Shown in pieces: positions 24,560 to 33,827 of a stretch of DNA of 64,000 nucleotides. The stretch spans positions 1,550,001-1,614,000 of the forward strand of contig NZ_JAHXSA010000001.1 in assembly GCF_019429565.1 (NCBI RefSeq), given 5' to 3'. A program made the translations under genes and the position numbers. The DNA comes from Schaalia sp. ORNL0103. Lineage in GTDB: Bacteria > Actinomycetota > Actinomycetes > Actinomycetales > Actinomycetaceae. Below the pieces are notes generated by a model, which ran no database searches, had not been told where the DNA came from, and saw only the letters and a list, made by a program, of their open reading frames with translations. How positions within the stretch are numbered: the stretch's first letter is position 1; the number at the start of each line of letters is the position of its first letter.

Positions 24560-26614
24560 GTGACACGAATCCGCCGTTTCAGCCTCATCGCTGTTCTCAC
24601 AGCGATACTGCTTGCGCTGGGCCTTCCCGCGCTCGCAGCGTCGCCCATGTCCATCAGCGATTCGGTCACCGATCCCGACGGCTGGCTTGCCAGCGCAGAC
24701 CGTTCCACGATCGAGTCTGCGACCAGCAGGGCCGCGTCCTCCGGCAAACCCGTCAAGGTCGTCCTCGTCGCCAACTTCTCGGGTACGGACGCAGAGTCCT
24801 GGTGCAAGCAGACCGCCGAGCGCTCCTCCCTGGCCAACGGCACCGTCGTCTACGTCATCGCATACTCGCAGCGCCGCGACGCGGCCTGCTCCTACAACGG
24901 GCCATCTGGCACCTCCCTCCAGAACGCCGTGCGCGCATCCGAGGCCCAGTTGACGCCCAATCCGCTGACATCTTCCGCCGTCGCCAACGGAGTCAACGCA
25001 TTCGTTAATACCTACGTAAACAGCTCCTACAACTCCAGTTCCACGAGCTCGAGCTCCACGAGCTCAAGCTCGTCGCGCAGCTCCAGCTCGTCCTCCGACG
25101 ACACGAGCTCGCTTTTCGGCATGTTCGTCATGTTCCTGCTGCTCGTGGGCGGCGTGATTGCCGTCGCCATCGCAGTTGCGCGCTCGTCGCGTCGCAACAG
25201 GGTCGCCGCCCAGCAGGCCGCACAGGTCGACGCCGAGAGCGCGGCGCGTGCCGCTCAGGAAGCGAATCGGCAGCTCCTGTCCGCGGACGAGCAGGTGCGC
25301 ACCGCGACGGACGAGCTCAACTATGCGCGCGCACAATTCGGCCTGAGCTCCACGGACGAATTCGCCCGAGCCATCGAGGCCGGGAAGGCAGCAGTCTCGC
25401 GCGGCTTCAGCGCCCAGGGGCAGATGAACTCCGCGGCCCTGCCCGCCGAGCAGCTCCGCCTGGCCACCGCAATCATGCAGGATCTGGGTGCCAACATGAA
25501 CCCGCTCAGCGCCATCCAGGCGTCGTTCGCCACCAAGCGCGCCGAGCAGGCCTCGCTCCCCGAGCGAATCGCCGAGGCCCGCGAGCGCCTCGCGGAAGAG
25601 CTGACCGATCTGGAGCGCGCAAAGTCCGAGCTGGCCAGCATTTCGGCGCTCTACCCTGCGCAGATGCTCGCTTCCCTCCAGGACAACCCGGACCAGGCCT
25701 CGGCCCTACTCACCTCGGCACGCACCGCCATCGACACCGCAGAAGCATCCGCGTCCACCGATCGCGCGCACGCCGCGAGCGCCCTCGACACGGCCCTGCG
25801 CGCCCTGACAATGGCCAACCACCAGACCGACGCGATCTTCTCGGCGAAGTCCGACCTTGACGCGATCCGCGATCGCCTCGTCGCGGCGATCAGCTCGATC
25901 TCCTCGGACATCACCGACGTCAACGAACTGCACACGGATCCGGCGGTGTTCAACCCGCTGGTGGCTGACGCTCACGCGGCCATCGCCGAGGCCCAGGCGG
26001 CCCTGGCAAACACAGGCGATCCGCTCGCAGCCCTCGAGCACCTGCGCATGTCCGAGGCCACCCTGGACGCGGCGCTCGAGCCGCTGCGCACCAAGGAGGA
26101 GGCCTACGAGAAGGCATACACAGCTGCCGAGGCTCAGATTTCGTTGGCCGAGTCCGCCGTCGCCCAGGCCCAGCGCTACGTGCAGGGCCGACGTGGAGCC
26201 ATCGACCTTGAGCTGCGTTCGACCCTGAACAACGCTGAGAGCGCCCTGAGCACCGCTCAACGCTCACTCGAGGACGATCCCGAGGCCGCGTCGACGCACG
26301 CGATGAACGCACGCGCCCTCGCTGACAGCGTCATGGCGACCCCCATCCAGAACTTCGGCGGGTCGTGGGGGCAGCCCACCACGGGCAACGGGTCCTACAC
26401 GGGCTCGTCCCTGGGCGACTTCCTCCTGTGGTCGACGCTGTTCTCGAATTCCGGTTCGCACCACCGAGACGACTTCGATCCCTTCCACAGTGGCTCCAGC
26501 TCGTCCGGATCCGGCTGGTCCTTCGCTTCCGGCGGCGGCTCTGACTGGGGTTCGAGCTCGAGCAGCTCCGACTGGGGTTCGGGCGGCTGGTCCTCCGCTT
26601 CCGGTAGCTTCTGA
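24560..26614 (+). CDS. TPM-domain membrane protein, paralogue 1
   Basis: 684 residues. Signal peptide (RRFSLIAVLTAILLALGLPALA), an extracytoplasmic TPM (YgcG/Repair_PSII) domain starting at SVTDPDGWLASADRSTIES, a Ser-rich spacer, one membrane helix at about 184-206 (GMFVMFLLLVGGVIAVAIAVA), then ~400 residues of long alpha-helical coiled coil predicted to be cytoplasmic, and a Gly/Ser/Trp-rich tail (GSDWGSSSSSSDWGSGGW). The two Cys of the TPM domain (ESWCKQ, DAACSY) may form a disulfide. GTG 24560 has AGGAGG 5 nt upstream. First of three tandem paralogues followed by pspA. The tail is absent from paralogues 2 and 3. Function unknown; envelope maintenance is inferred. Confidence 0.82.
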   Translation: MTRIRRFSLIAVLTAILLALGLPALAASPMSISDSVTDPDGWLASADRSTIESATSRAASSGKPVKVVLVANFSGTDAESWCKQTAERSSLANGTVVYVIAYSQRRDAACSYNGPSGTSLQNAVRASEAQLTPNPLTSSAVANGVNAFVNTYVNSSYNSSSTSSSSTSSSSSRSSSSSSDDTSSLFGMFVMFLLLVGGVIAVAIAVARSSRRNRVAAQQAAQVDAESAARAAQEANRQLLSADEQVRTATDELNYARAQFGLSSTDEFARAIEAGKAAVSRGFSAQGQMNSAALPAEQLRLATAIMQDLGANMNPLSAIQASFATKRAEQASLPERIAEARERLAEELTDLERAKSELASISALYPAQMLASLQDNPDQASALLTSARTAIDTAEASASTDRAHAASALDTALRALTMANHQTDAIFSAKSDLDAIRDRLVAAISSISSDITDVNELHTDPAVFNPLVADAHAAIAEAQAALANTGDPLAALEHLRMSEATLDAALEPLRTKEEAYEKAYTAAEAQISLAESAVAQAQRYVQGRRGAIDLELRSTLNNAESALSTAQRSLEDDPEAASTHAMNARALADSVMATPIQNFGGSWGQPTTGNGSYTGSSLGDFLLWSTLFSNSGSHHRDDFDPFHSGSSSSGSGWSFASGGGSDWGSSSSSSDWGSGGWSSASGSF

Positions 26615-26828
26615 GTGTTGCCCACCCGTGAGACCCGCAACAATCATTACTTGCGGGCCTCACACTGCCGCCGGGGTCTTCGGAAACATGAGCGAGGCCG
26701 TCGCAGCTCGGCATATTTCCTCGTAAACTAAGAACGATCGCAAGCGGCACCGCGCCACACAATGCACTGTCGCCGCTTTCGAGCCGCACGGCAGAGGTTT
26801 ATCGCTTCATCGACGAGCAGGAGGCACC

Positions 26829-28682
26829 GTGTCACGGATCCGACGCCTGGGTGTCGCAGCCATCATGATGGTTGCGATGCTGGTCGGCGGCGCGCCCGCG
26901 TTCGCGACCGAGCCGCTCACCACGAGCGGACACGTCACCGACCCCGACGGCTTTCTGAGCGACGAGCAACGCGAAACTATTGAGACCCCAGCGAAATCGT
27001 TTTATTCCACATACACCACGTACATCGACGTCGCCGTCATTCCCAACTTCTCCGGCCAGAAGCCATTAGCGTGGTGCGAGGCGACCCTCGAGCAATCGCG
27101 CAGCGCACAAAAGGGCATCCTCTACGTTGTCGCCTATGAGGATGGTACGAACGTCTCCTGCGCGGGTTCGGAGCTAGCGAAAGATTCGATTACCAGGCTG
27201 ATGCTGGACGGCGCGCTAAGCGCCGCCCGTTACAAGCATAAAACCACCCCACTGACCCCCGAAGAGGCAGTGGCGGGCTCTCGCGCGTTCATCGACGCTC
27301 TACGCAGCGATTACGACTTCAGGGCACGCAACGCTGCCGAGAACAGCAAGAGACGGCAAGAGGAGGAGAAAAGGCGCGAGGAGCAAAAGAAGGAAGAAGC
27401 CAAGAGGAATCGCGGCGCTAACATCATCATATCCGCGGTCATTGTGATTGCCATTGTCTCCAACCTATGGGTGTGGATCCGCAAACAGAGAGAATACGAC
27501 TACGCCGAACCCCCAACTGTGGATGAGGATACGGAACCCACACCGATCGTGGACACGGTACGGCGCGACGCCCTGAGGGCAGCCGCGGAAGCACGGCGGC
27601 GTCTGTCAGAGGCCGAGGAACAGGTGCGCGCCGCCGAAGAAGACTGGAACTTTGCTCGCGCCCAGTTCGGTAGCGCCGCGGCTGAAGAGTACGGACGCCG
27701 CCTCGAGGCGGCGAAAGAGGCTATTGCACGCGGCTTCGACACCCTCAAACAGATCGAGCAAACCCCTGATTCTCACTCCAAGCGTCGTCTCGCCACAACA
27801 ATCACGGAGGATCTCGACAAGAACCTGCCGCCCCTGCAGGATGCAAGCAAGGAGTTCGCCGCACAACGCGAGAAGCGATCATCGCTGCCCACCCAGCTTG
27901 CCGACGCTCGCGAACGCCTCGTCGAGGAGCTCGCCGATTTGGAGCGCTCGAAGGAAGAACTCTCCAGCATTGCGGGCCTCTACTCCGAGTCCATGCTCGC
28001 TTCGCTCCAGGACAATCCGCAGCGTGCGGCACAACTGCTGGAGTCCGCTCGCGCGGCGTTGGAGACGGCCGACGCGCATCTCGAGAGCGACGCCACCCGA
28101 GCAGCCTCCGCCCTGGATACCGCTCAGCGCGCACTGACCATGGCCAATGCGCAGACGGATGCGATCTTCTCTGCGAAGACCGATCTTGACGCGTTCCTCG
28201 AGCGGCTCACTTCTTCCATCGGATCCGTGTCCACCGCCCTAACGGACGCGAAGCGGCTCGATTCCTCCGACGCCTTCTCTCCCCTTCTGGACGAGGCCGA
28301 GGCCGCCATCACCAGGGGACAGCGTGCACTGGTCAGCAACGAGGACCCCCTCGGCGCGCTCGAAAAACTTCGCGAGGTGGAGCTCAGACTAGAAGCGGTC
28401 CTCGCCCCGCTGATGACTCAGGAACAGGCGAAGCGCAAGGCGAAAGAGACCGCTCAGCGCCATATTCGCGACGCCGACGCAGCCCTCACCTGGGCACGCA
28501 AGTACCTGAAGGACCACGAGGGTTCGGCTCTCCTCGACGTGAACAAGCTGATGAGCGAAGCCGAACAGGCGATGACCGAGGCACGCGAGGTTCTCGACGA
28601 GGATCCCCTACGAGCGAGCGCAGCGGCCTCGCGGGCCACGACGCTCACCAACCGCGCACTTGCGGCGCCAGGGCGACGATAG
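26829..28682 (+). CDS. TPM-domain membrane protein, paralogue 2
   Basis: 617 residues with the same plan as paralogue 1: signal peptide (AIMMVAMLVGGAPAFA), TPM domain (HVTDPDGFLSDEQRETIET, VIPNFSGQKPLAWCEATL, Cys pair conserved), a highly charged Lys/Glu segment (about 175-195), membrane helix at about 198-217 (NIIISAVIVIAIVSNLWVWI), then ~400 residues of coiled coil ending near ATTLTNRALAAPGRR. Lacks the Gly/Ser/Trp tail. GTG start with AGGAGG upstream. Conserved blocks such as DNPxxAAxLLxSARxAxExA and LTMANxQTDAIFSAKxDLD run through all three copies. The spacer before the helix is A-rich compared with its surroundings. Confidence 0.8.
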   Translation: MSRIRRLGVAAIMMVAMLVGGAPAFATEPLTTSGHVTDPDGFLSDEQRETIETPAKSFYSTYTTYIDVAVIPNFSGQKPLAWCEATLEQSRSAQKGILYVVAYEDGTNVSCAGSELAKDSITRLMLDGALSAARYKHKTTPLTPEEAVAGSRAFIDALRSDYDFRARNAAENSKRRQEEEKRREEQKKEEAKRNRGANIIISAVIVIAIVSNLWVWIRKQREYDYAEPPTVDEDTEPTPIVDTVRRDALRAAAEARRRLSEAEEQVRAAEEDWNFARAQFGSAAAEEYGRRLEAAKEAIARGFDTLKQIEQTPDSHSKRRLATTITEDLDKNLPPLQDASKEFAAQREKRSSLPTQLADARERLVEELADLERSKEELSSIAGLYSESMLASLQDNPQRAAQLLESARAALETADAHLESDATRAASALDTAQRALTMANAQTDAIFSAKTDLDAFLERLTSSIGSVSTALTDAKRLDSSDAFSPLLDEAEAAITRGQRALVSNEDPLGALEKLREVELRLEAVLAPLMTQEQAKRKAKETAQRHIRDADAALTWARKYLKDHEGSALLDVNKLMSEAEQAMTEAREVLDEDPLRASAAASRATTLTNRALAAPGRR

Positions 28683-28836
28683 AGGAGGTTCACGCAAACT
28701 TATTTCCACCCGCACACAACCGTCACGTACACTGGTCTTGCACCACCAGAGTGTGACACAAGACACGCGACTATAGAGACACCGCGACCCACAATGGTGT
28801 ATCTTGATCTGTTCGCCACTCACCAAGGAGGATCAC

Positions 28837-30465
28837 ATGCCACGGATTCGACGCCTGGGCATCGCGGCCGTCATGGCCGCAGTGATGCTGGTCGGTGGCG
28901 TGCCCGCGTTCGCGACCGATCCGCTCGCGCCGAGCAGCTACGTCACTGATTCGGATAGCTTCCTCAGTGACAAACAGCGCGCGAATATCGAGACCCGCGC
29001 AGAATCCCTCAACTCCAAGTATCACGTTCCCGTCTACACCGTCATCGTCCCCAACTTTTCCGACCAGGAACCGGCCGCATGGTGCCGAGCTACCCTCGCC
29101 AACATCCAGAACAACGACAAGGCACTCCTCTACGTCGTTGCCTACGAGGACAGTCAGGACATTTACTGCCCTGGCCCGGAGATGGCTGAGTGGATCCGCA
29201 ACAATTCAGTTGGTGGATCGTACGTGAGCGGCGCGCTATCGGAAGCTCGTCGAGCATACAAATCAACTCCGCTGACCCCCGACGAGGCAGCGGCAGGTCC
29301 CACTGCCCTCATCGAACACCTGCACAGCTCCTATTGGTCGTACGAGCAGATTGAATCGCATCGCAAGCAATTCAACCAGCAACTGGCGGATGAGAGCCGG
29401 ACAGAAACAATCAAGGGCATCATTGCATTCCTTGTCACGGGCCTACTCGTCATCTGCAGCTTGTTCTTCGGGCTATGGAGACAGAAGCGCGAGGAAGAAG
29501 CACACGCCATAGAAATTGAAACGGCAGCATGGCGCATCTCGCGCCGCAGGGACGAGCGTGAAGACAAGGCCGCACAGCGAAACGCCGATAGGTTGGTCGA
29601 GCAGGCGAAGGAACGCCTGTCCAAGGCCGATCAGGAGGTACGCGACGCCGAGAAGGAGTGGGACTACGCCCGCGCGCAGTTCGGCATCGCCGCGACCGAA
29701 CAGTTCCGCAACCGCATCAAGGAGGCGAAGGAGGCCCTGTCTCGCGGGGATGCCCTCTACAAGCAGTGCCGCACGGCGTACGACCCGGCGAAAAAAGAGA
29801 GCCTTGCGTCGCAGATCATCAACGAACTCGACACGCAGCTGGGTTTGCTGCGCGACGCACAGGCCCCCTTCAGCACGAAACGCTCCGAGCGCACCGCACT
29901 GCCGACCCGCCTGGCAGAGGCTCAGGAGCGCCTCGCGGAAGAGCTGGCGGACGTGGAGCGATCCAGGGAAGAGCTGGCGACAATTGCCAGCATCTACCCC
30001 GGTACTGTCCTGGCTGCACTCGAGGACAATCCCGACAAGGCCGCGTCGCTGCTCACCTCTGCGCGCAGCGCCATTGAGTCCGCCCAGGCAATCATTGACA
30101 CCGACACTGAGCTGGCAACCTCCGCCGTTGACACCGCCGAGCGCGCGCTCCTCATGGCCTACCACGAGATGAACGCGATCTTCACGGCGAAACAAGACCT
30201 GGACCACATCGAGGATCGACTGGGAGCCGCTATTGCGTCCCTCTCCTCGGACATTGAGGAGGCCGACCGCCTGCAGACCGATCGTACGCTGCTCGCCCCC
30301 CTCATCACCGATGCTCGTGCGGCAATCACACGAGCTCAGGAAGCCCTTATTCACAACGACAATCCGCTCGACGCGCTCGAGCACGCTCGCACCGTCGAGG
30401 TCAAGCTGGACGCCACGCTCGATCCGCTTCGCAACGCCGGGCGCTCATCGGGAGGAACACGGTGA
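28837..30465 (+). CDS. TPM-domain membrane protein, paralogue 3 (short)
   Basis: 542 residues: signal peptide (IAAVMAAVMLVGGVPAFA), TPM domain (YVTDSDSFLSDKQRANIET, VIVPNFSDQEPAAWCRATL), membrane helix at about 194-213 (IIAFLVTGLLVICSLFFGLW), then coiled coil. It stops at LDPLRNAGRSSGGTR, where copies 1 and 2 continue for 85-150 residues, so the last helical part is missing; truncation after duplication is likely. AAGGAGG lies 6 nt before ATG 28837; an in-frame ATG at 28804 is disfavoured. Its 5' region shares a 26-bp near-identical block with paralogue 1. A 160-bp gap separates it from pspA. Confidence 0.8.
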   Translation: MPRIRRLGIAAVMAAVMLVGGVPAFATDPLAPSSYVTDSDSFLSDKQRANIETRAESLNSKYHVPVYTVIVPNFSDQEPAAWCRATLANIQNNDKALLYVVAYEDSQDIYCPGPEMAEWIRNNSVGGSYVSGALSEARRAYKSTPLTPDEAAAGPTALIEHLHSSYWSYEQIESHRKQFNQQLADESRTETIKGIIAFLVTGLLVICSLFFGLWRQKREEEAHAIEIETAAWRISRRRDEREDKAAQRNADRLVEQAKERLSKADQEVRDAEKEWDYARAQFGIAATEQFRNRIKEAKEALSRGDALYKQCRTAYDPAKKESLASQIINELDTQLGLLRDAQAPFSTKRSERTALPTRLAEAQERLAEELADVERSREELATIASIYPGTVLAALEDNPDKAASLLTSARSAIESAQAIIDTDTELATSAVDTAERALLMAYHEMNAIFTAKQDLDHIEDRLGAAIASLSSDIEEADRLQTDRTLLAPLITDARAAITRAQEALIHNDNPLDALEHARTVEVKLDATLDPLRNAGRSSGGTR

Positions 30466-30624
30466 ACACAACAAGCCCCTCCCCCACAGCCACCGGCCCA
30501 CGGACCGGTATGGACTAGTCCTCGTCCACCTACCAATCGTGCGAGACAACGTCTCGCTCACAACCCGCGCGCACGCGCACCAACCCAAACCGCGCAGATG
30601 CGCACCACCTCAAAGGAGAACATC

Positions 30625-31350
30625 ATGGCCGAAAAGCAGACGATCCTGGGCCGTATCGCTCAGCTCGCCAAGGCGAACATCAACGCCCTCCTCGACAAGG
30701 CCGAGGACCCGCAGAAGATGATCGACCAGCTCATCCGCGACTACACCAACTCGATCATCGAGGCCGAGAACGCAATCGCTCAGACCCTGGGCAACCTGCG
30801 CATGGCCGAGCGCGACTACGAGGAAGACGTCAAGGCCGCTGCTGACTGGGGCCAGAAGGCCGCCGCCGCTTCCGCGAAGGCTGACTCCCTGCGCACCGCC
30901 GGCGACGAGGCCGGAGCCGACAAGTGGGACAACCTGGCCAAGGTTGCCCTCGGCAAGCAGATCCAGTTCGAGAATGAGGTCAAGACCGAGGAGCCCGCTC
31001 TCGCTTCTCAGCGCGATGTCGCTGAGCGCCTGAAGACCGGCCTCGCTCAGATGAAGGACAAGCTCTCCGAGCTCAAGACCCGCCGCGACCAGCTGATCGC
31101 CCGCGAGAAGACCGCCAAGGCTCAGGCTCAGGTCACGGAGGCCCTCGGCTCGATCAACATCCTGGACCCCACGAGCGAGCTCGGCCGCTTCGAGGACCGC
31201 GTGCGCCAGCAGGAGGCCCTCGCCCAGGGCAAGATGGAACTGGCCGCTTCCTCGCTGGACGCCCAGTTTGCTGAGCTGCAGACCGACTCCTCGCAGGTGG
31301 AGATCGAGGCTCGCCTGGCCGCCCTGAAGGGCAACAACACCCAGGCGTGA
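30625..31350 (+). CDS. pspA: PspA/IM30 (Vipp1) family protein
   Basis: 241 residues, nearly all alpha-helical, the ESCRT-III-like membrane-repair family. Seen: N-terminal amphipathic start then AKANINALLDKAEDPQKMIDQLIRDY, the coiled-coil hairpin NLRMAERDYEEDVKAAADWG, and LGRFEDRVRQQEALAQGKMEL. Binds the inner face of the cell membrane under envelope stress. AAAGGAG is 8 nt before ATG 30625. The upstream TPM proteins, whose coiled coils would face the cytoplasm, are plausible membrane anchors or sensors for it. Followed by a strong hairpin. Confidence 0.93.
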   Translation: MAEKQTILGRIAQLAKANINALLDKAEDPQKMIDQLIRDYTNSIIEAENAIAQTLGNLRMAERDYEEDVKAAADWGQKAAAASAKADSLRTAGDEAGADKWDNLAKVALGKQIQFENEVKTEEPALASQRDVAERLKTGLAQMKDKLSELKTRRDQLIAREKTAKAQAQVTEALGSINILDPTSELGRFEDRVRQQEALAQGKMELAASSLDAQFAELQTDSSQVEIEARLAALKGNNTQA

Positions 31351-31381
31351 GCAACGCGGCCCAGCCGCACACATAGACAGG

Positions 31382-31409
31382 CCGGGCGGCCCCTTGCGGG
31401 GCCGCCCGG
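31382..31409. terminator. Stem-loop after pspA
   Basis: CCGGGCGGCCCC and GGGGCCGCCCGG form a perfect 12-bp stem with a TTGC loop between the convergent pspA and NYN genes; weak TT tail. Confidence 0.7.
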
Positions 31410-31458
31410 TTCGTCATGTCGGCGGCAACGCGCCCGCTCGCGGACGCGGAGCCAGGGT

Positions 31459-32031
31459 TTACAGGAAGGACATCGGGTCGAAGTCGTCGATGTCGATGAT
31501 GTGGAGCCTGGGCAGGCGCACCTGGAAGGCGTGCACGTCATATTCGAGGTCGATGATTTCCAGGCCTCGTTCCTCCAGCTCGTGGAGTTGGGAGGAGAGG
31601 AACTCCTTGAAGCACATGACCGCGACGCGGCGGCCCTGGTCGAGGAGGGTCTCGATCTGAGGCAGGAAGTCGGCGTCGTGGCTGGCCAGGATGACGTCGC
31701 CTGTGCCGAGCTGTGCAATCGCATCCATGGTGCGCTGGAGGCCGACGTCGACGACCTTCATGTCGGCCGGACCCGACAGGGGGATGACCGAGTAGTCCAT
31801 CGCCGTGAGCGCCTGGACGAAGCCCATCGGCAGGAAGCCGGATGAACCGTTGAGGAAGAACAGGCCCTTGGCCTTCTGACCCCAGCGGCCGTGCGCGCTC
31901 TCGAGGACACGATCCCAGCGGGGGCGCTCCTCGGGGTTCGGGCGACGATCAAGGACAGAAAGGCCCAGCGTGGCATCGATATTTTCGCCGTCTACGACGA
32001 GATATGTTGTTTGATTATTAGGGTTTTCCAT
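31459..32031 (-). CDS. NYN-domain (PIN-like) ribonuclease
   Basis: 190 residues, essentially one NYN domain. Conserved acidic residues are present: YLVVDGENIDATLG at the first strand, SGPADMKVVDVGLQRTMDA in the middle and DVILASHDADFLPQIETLL. Members of this PIN-like fold cut RNA with Mg2+; target unknown. The start follows TACTCT (32038-32043) by 6 nt, so leaderless. Single gene between pspA and glpK. Confidence 0.85.
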   Translation of the reverse strand: MENPNNQTTYLVVDGENIDATLGLSVLDRRPNPEERPRWDRVLESAHGRWGQKAKGLFFLNGSSGFLPMGFVQALTAMDYSVIPLSGPADMKVVDVGLQRTMDAIAQLGTGDVILASHDADFLPQIETLLDQGRRVAVMCFKEFLSSQLHELEERGLEIIDLEYDVHAFQVRLPRLHIIDIDDFDPMSFL

Positions 32032-32099
32032 GGGAATAGAGTAACTGACGATTGTCTATACCTATGCGGCCTTGAGTCCTATGTATAACCCGATAGAGC

Positions 32100-32132
32100 G
32101 AGGCCGGGACTACTCAACGCAGCCCCGGCCTC
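32100..32132. terminator. Stem-loop downstream of glpK
   Basis: GAGGCCGGG and CCCGGCCTC form the stem 23 nt beyond the glpK stop. On the plus strand it is followed by GTCAATTT. Contains the recurring GAGGCCGGGG word. Confidence 0.65.
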
Positions 32133-32154
32133 GTCAATTTCTATGGAGTGACAA

Positions 32155-33675
32155 TCACTTCACGTCGTCGTCAACCCAGTCGAGCGTACGCGTGACAGCC
32201 TTCTTCCACAGGCGGTAGGTGCGGTCGCGCTCGGCCGGCTCCATGGACGGCGTCCAACGCTTGCCTTCCTGCCAGTTGGCCACAACATCGTCGGTGCCCG
32301 ACCAGTAGCCCACGGCCATACCGGCGGCGTAGGCGGCACCCAGAGCGGTCGTCTCGATGCCCTTCGGGCGAACGACGTCGACACCGCACAGGTCGGCCTG
32401 GAACTGCATGACCAGGTCGTCGTGCGTCATGCCGCCGTCAACCTTGAGCTCCTTGAGCGGCACGCCGGAGTCGGCGTTCATCGCGTCGAGGACCTCGGCA
32501 CTCTGGAACGCGGTCGACTCCTCGACGGCGCGGGCGATGTGGCCCTTGTTGACGTAGCGGGTCAGGCCCACGATCGCGCCGCGAGCGTCCGCACGCCAGT
32601 AGGGGGCGAACAGGCCGGAGAAGGCGGGGACGAAGTAGACGCCACCGTTGTCCTCGACCGTGCTGGCCAGCTCGCCGATGTCCGAGGACTTGACGATCAT
32701 GCCCAGGTTGTCGCGCAGCCACTGGACCAGCGAACCGGCGACGGCGATCGAACCCTCGAGGGCGTAGACGGCCGGCTGATCGCCGATCTTGTAGGCCACG
32801 GTGGTGAGCAGGCCGTTGTCGGAGAACACGGGCTCGGTGCCGGTGTTCATGAGCATGAAGCAGCCGGTGCCGTAGGTGTTCTTCGCCATGCCCTTCTCGA
32901 AGCAGGCCTGGCCGAAGGTGGCCGCCTGCTGGTCGCCGAGGATGCCCGCGATCGGGGTGTCGATGAGCAGACCGTTCTTGCGGCCGTAGCCGTAGATCTC
33001 GGAGGAGGACTTGATCTCGGGGAGCATCGACATCGGGATGCCGAAGATCTCGCAGACGTCCTCACGCCACTGAAGGGTGCGGATATCCATGAGCATGGTG
33101 CGCGAGGCGTTGGTGACGTCGGTGCAGTGCACGCCGCCGTTGATGCCGCCCGTCAGGTTCCACAGGACCCAGCAGTCGGTGTTGCCGAAGAGCAGGTCAC
33201 CGGCCTCGGCGCGCTCGCGGGCGCCCTCGACGTTGTCGAGGATCCACTTGATCTTGGAGCCGGAGAAGTAGGGGGACAGACCGAGGCCACAGATCTGGCG
33301 GAAGCGGTCCGGGCCCTCGTCACCCTCGAGTTCCTTGACGATGTCGGAGGTACGCATGTCCTGCCAGACGATCGCATTGTAGACGGGCTCGCCGGTGTTC
33401 TTGTCCCACACGACGGTGGTCTCACGCTGGTTGGTGATGCCGACGGCCGCGAGGTTGTGGCGGTTGATCTCCGCCTTCTGCAGAGCCTCGGCGACGACGG
33501 TGCGGGTGGTGTCCCAGATTTCGATGGGGTTGTGCTCCACCCAGCCCGGGTTCGGGAAGATCTGGGTAAATTCCTGCTGTCCGACGGAGACGATCTCGCC
33601 AGAGTGGTTGAAGATGATCGCACGGGTCGAGGTGGTGCCCTGATCGATGGCGAGAACGAACTTTTCGGTGGTCAT
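32155..33675 (-). CDS. glpK: Glycerol kinase
   Basis: 506 residues, full length for the FGGY family. Phosphorylates glycerol to glycerol-3-phosphate with ATP. Seen: [18 protein letters not shown] (phosphate-1 loop), [39 protein letters not shown], and [20 protein letters not shown] 33675 has AAGGA at good spacing; the open frame continues upstream to 33759 without homology. It follows the glycerol channel gene on the same strand, with a hairpin between them that could tune the ratio. Confidence 0.96.
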   Translation of the reverse strand: MTTEKFVLAIDQGTTSTRAIIFNHSGEIVSVGQQEFTQIFPNPGWVEHNPIEIWDTTRTVVAEALQKAEINRHNLAAVGITNQRETTVVWDKNTGEPVYNAIVWQDMRTSDIVKELEGDEGPDRFRQICGLGLSPYFSGSKIKWILDNVEGARERAEAGDLLFGNTDCWVLWNLTGGINGGVHCTDVTNASRTMLMDIRTLQWREDVCEIFGIPMSMLPEIKSSSEIYGYGRKNGLLIDTPIAGILGDQQAATFGQACFEKGMAKNTYGTGCFMLMNTGTEPVFSDNGLLTTVAYKIGDQPAVYALEGSIAVAGSLVQWLRDNLGMIVKSSDIGELASTVEDNGGVYFVPAFSGLFAPYWRADARGAIVGLTRYVNKGHIARAVEESTAFQSAEVLDAMNADSGVPLKELKVDGGMTHDDLVMQFQADLCGVDVVRPKGIETTALGAAYAAGMAVGYWSGTDDVVANWQEGKRWTPSMEPAERDRTYRLWKKAVTRTLDWVDDDVK

Positions 33676-33788
33676 GAGTGTCCTTTCGGAGGCGTTATCA
33701 CGTCGTTGTGTGTGCCGCGTCGATCCACCTGCGCGGCGGGCGGGACTTCGCAGTCCCACAAAATGTCACCCCGGCGGCGGGGTATGAC

Positions 33789-33817
33789 GCGGGCGAGGCC
33801 GCGGTGGCCTCGCCCGC
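33789..33817 (-). terminator. Intercistronic stem-loop, glpF-glpK
   Basis: GCGGGCGAGGCC and GGCCTCGCCCGC form a perfect 12-bp stem 11 nt after the channel stop. No T-run, so partial termination or mRNA stabilisation is possible. Confidence 0.6.
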
Positions 33818-33827
33818 GCACTCACTC

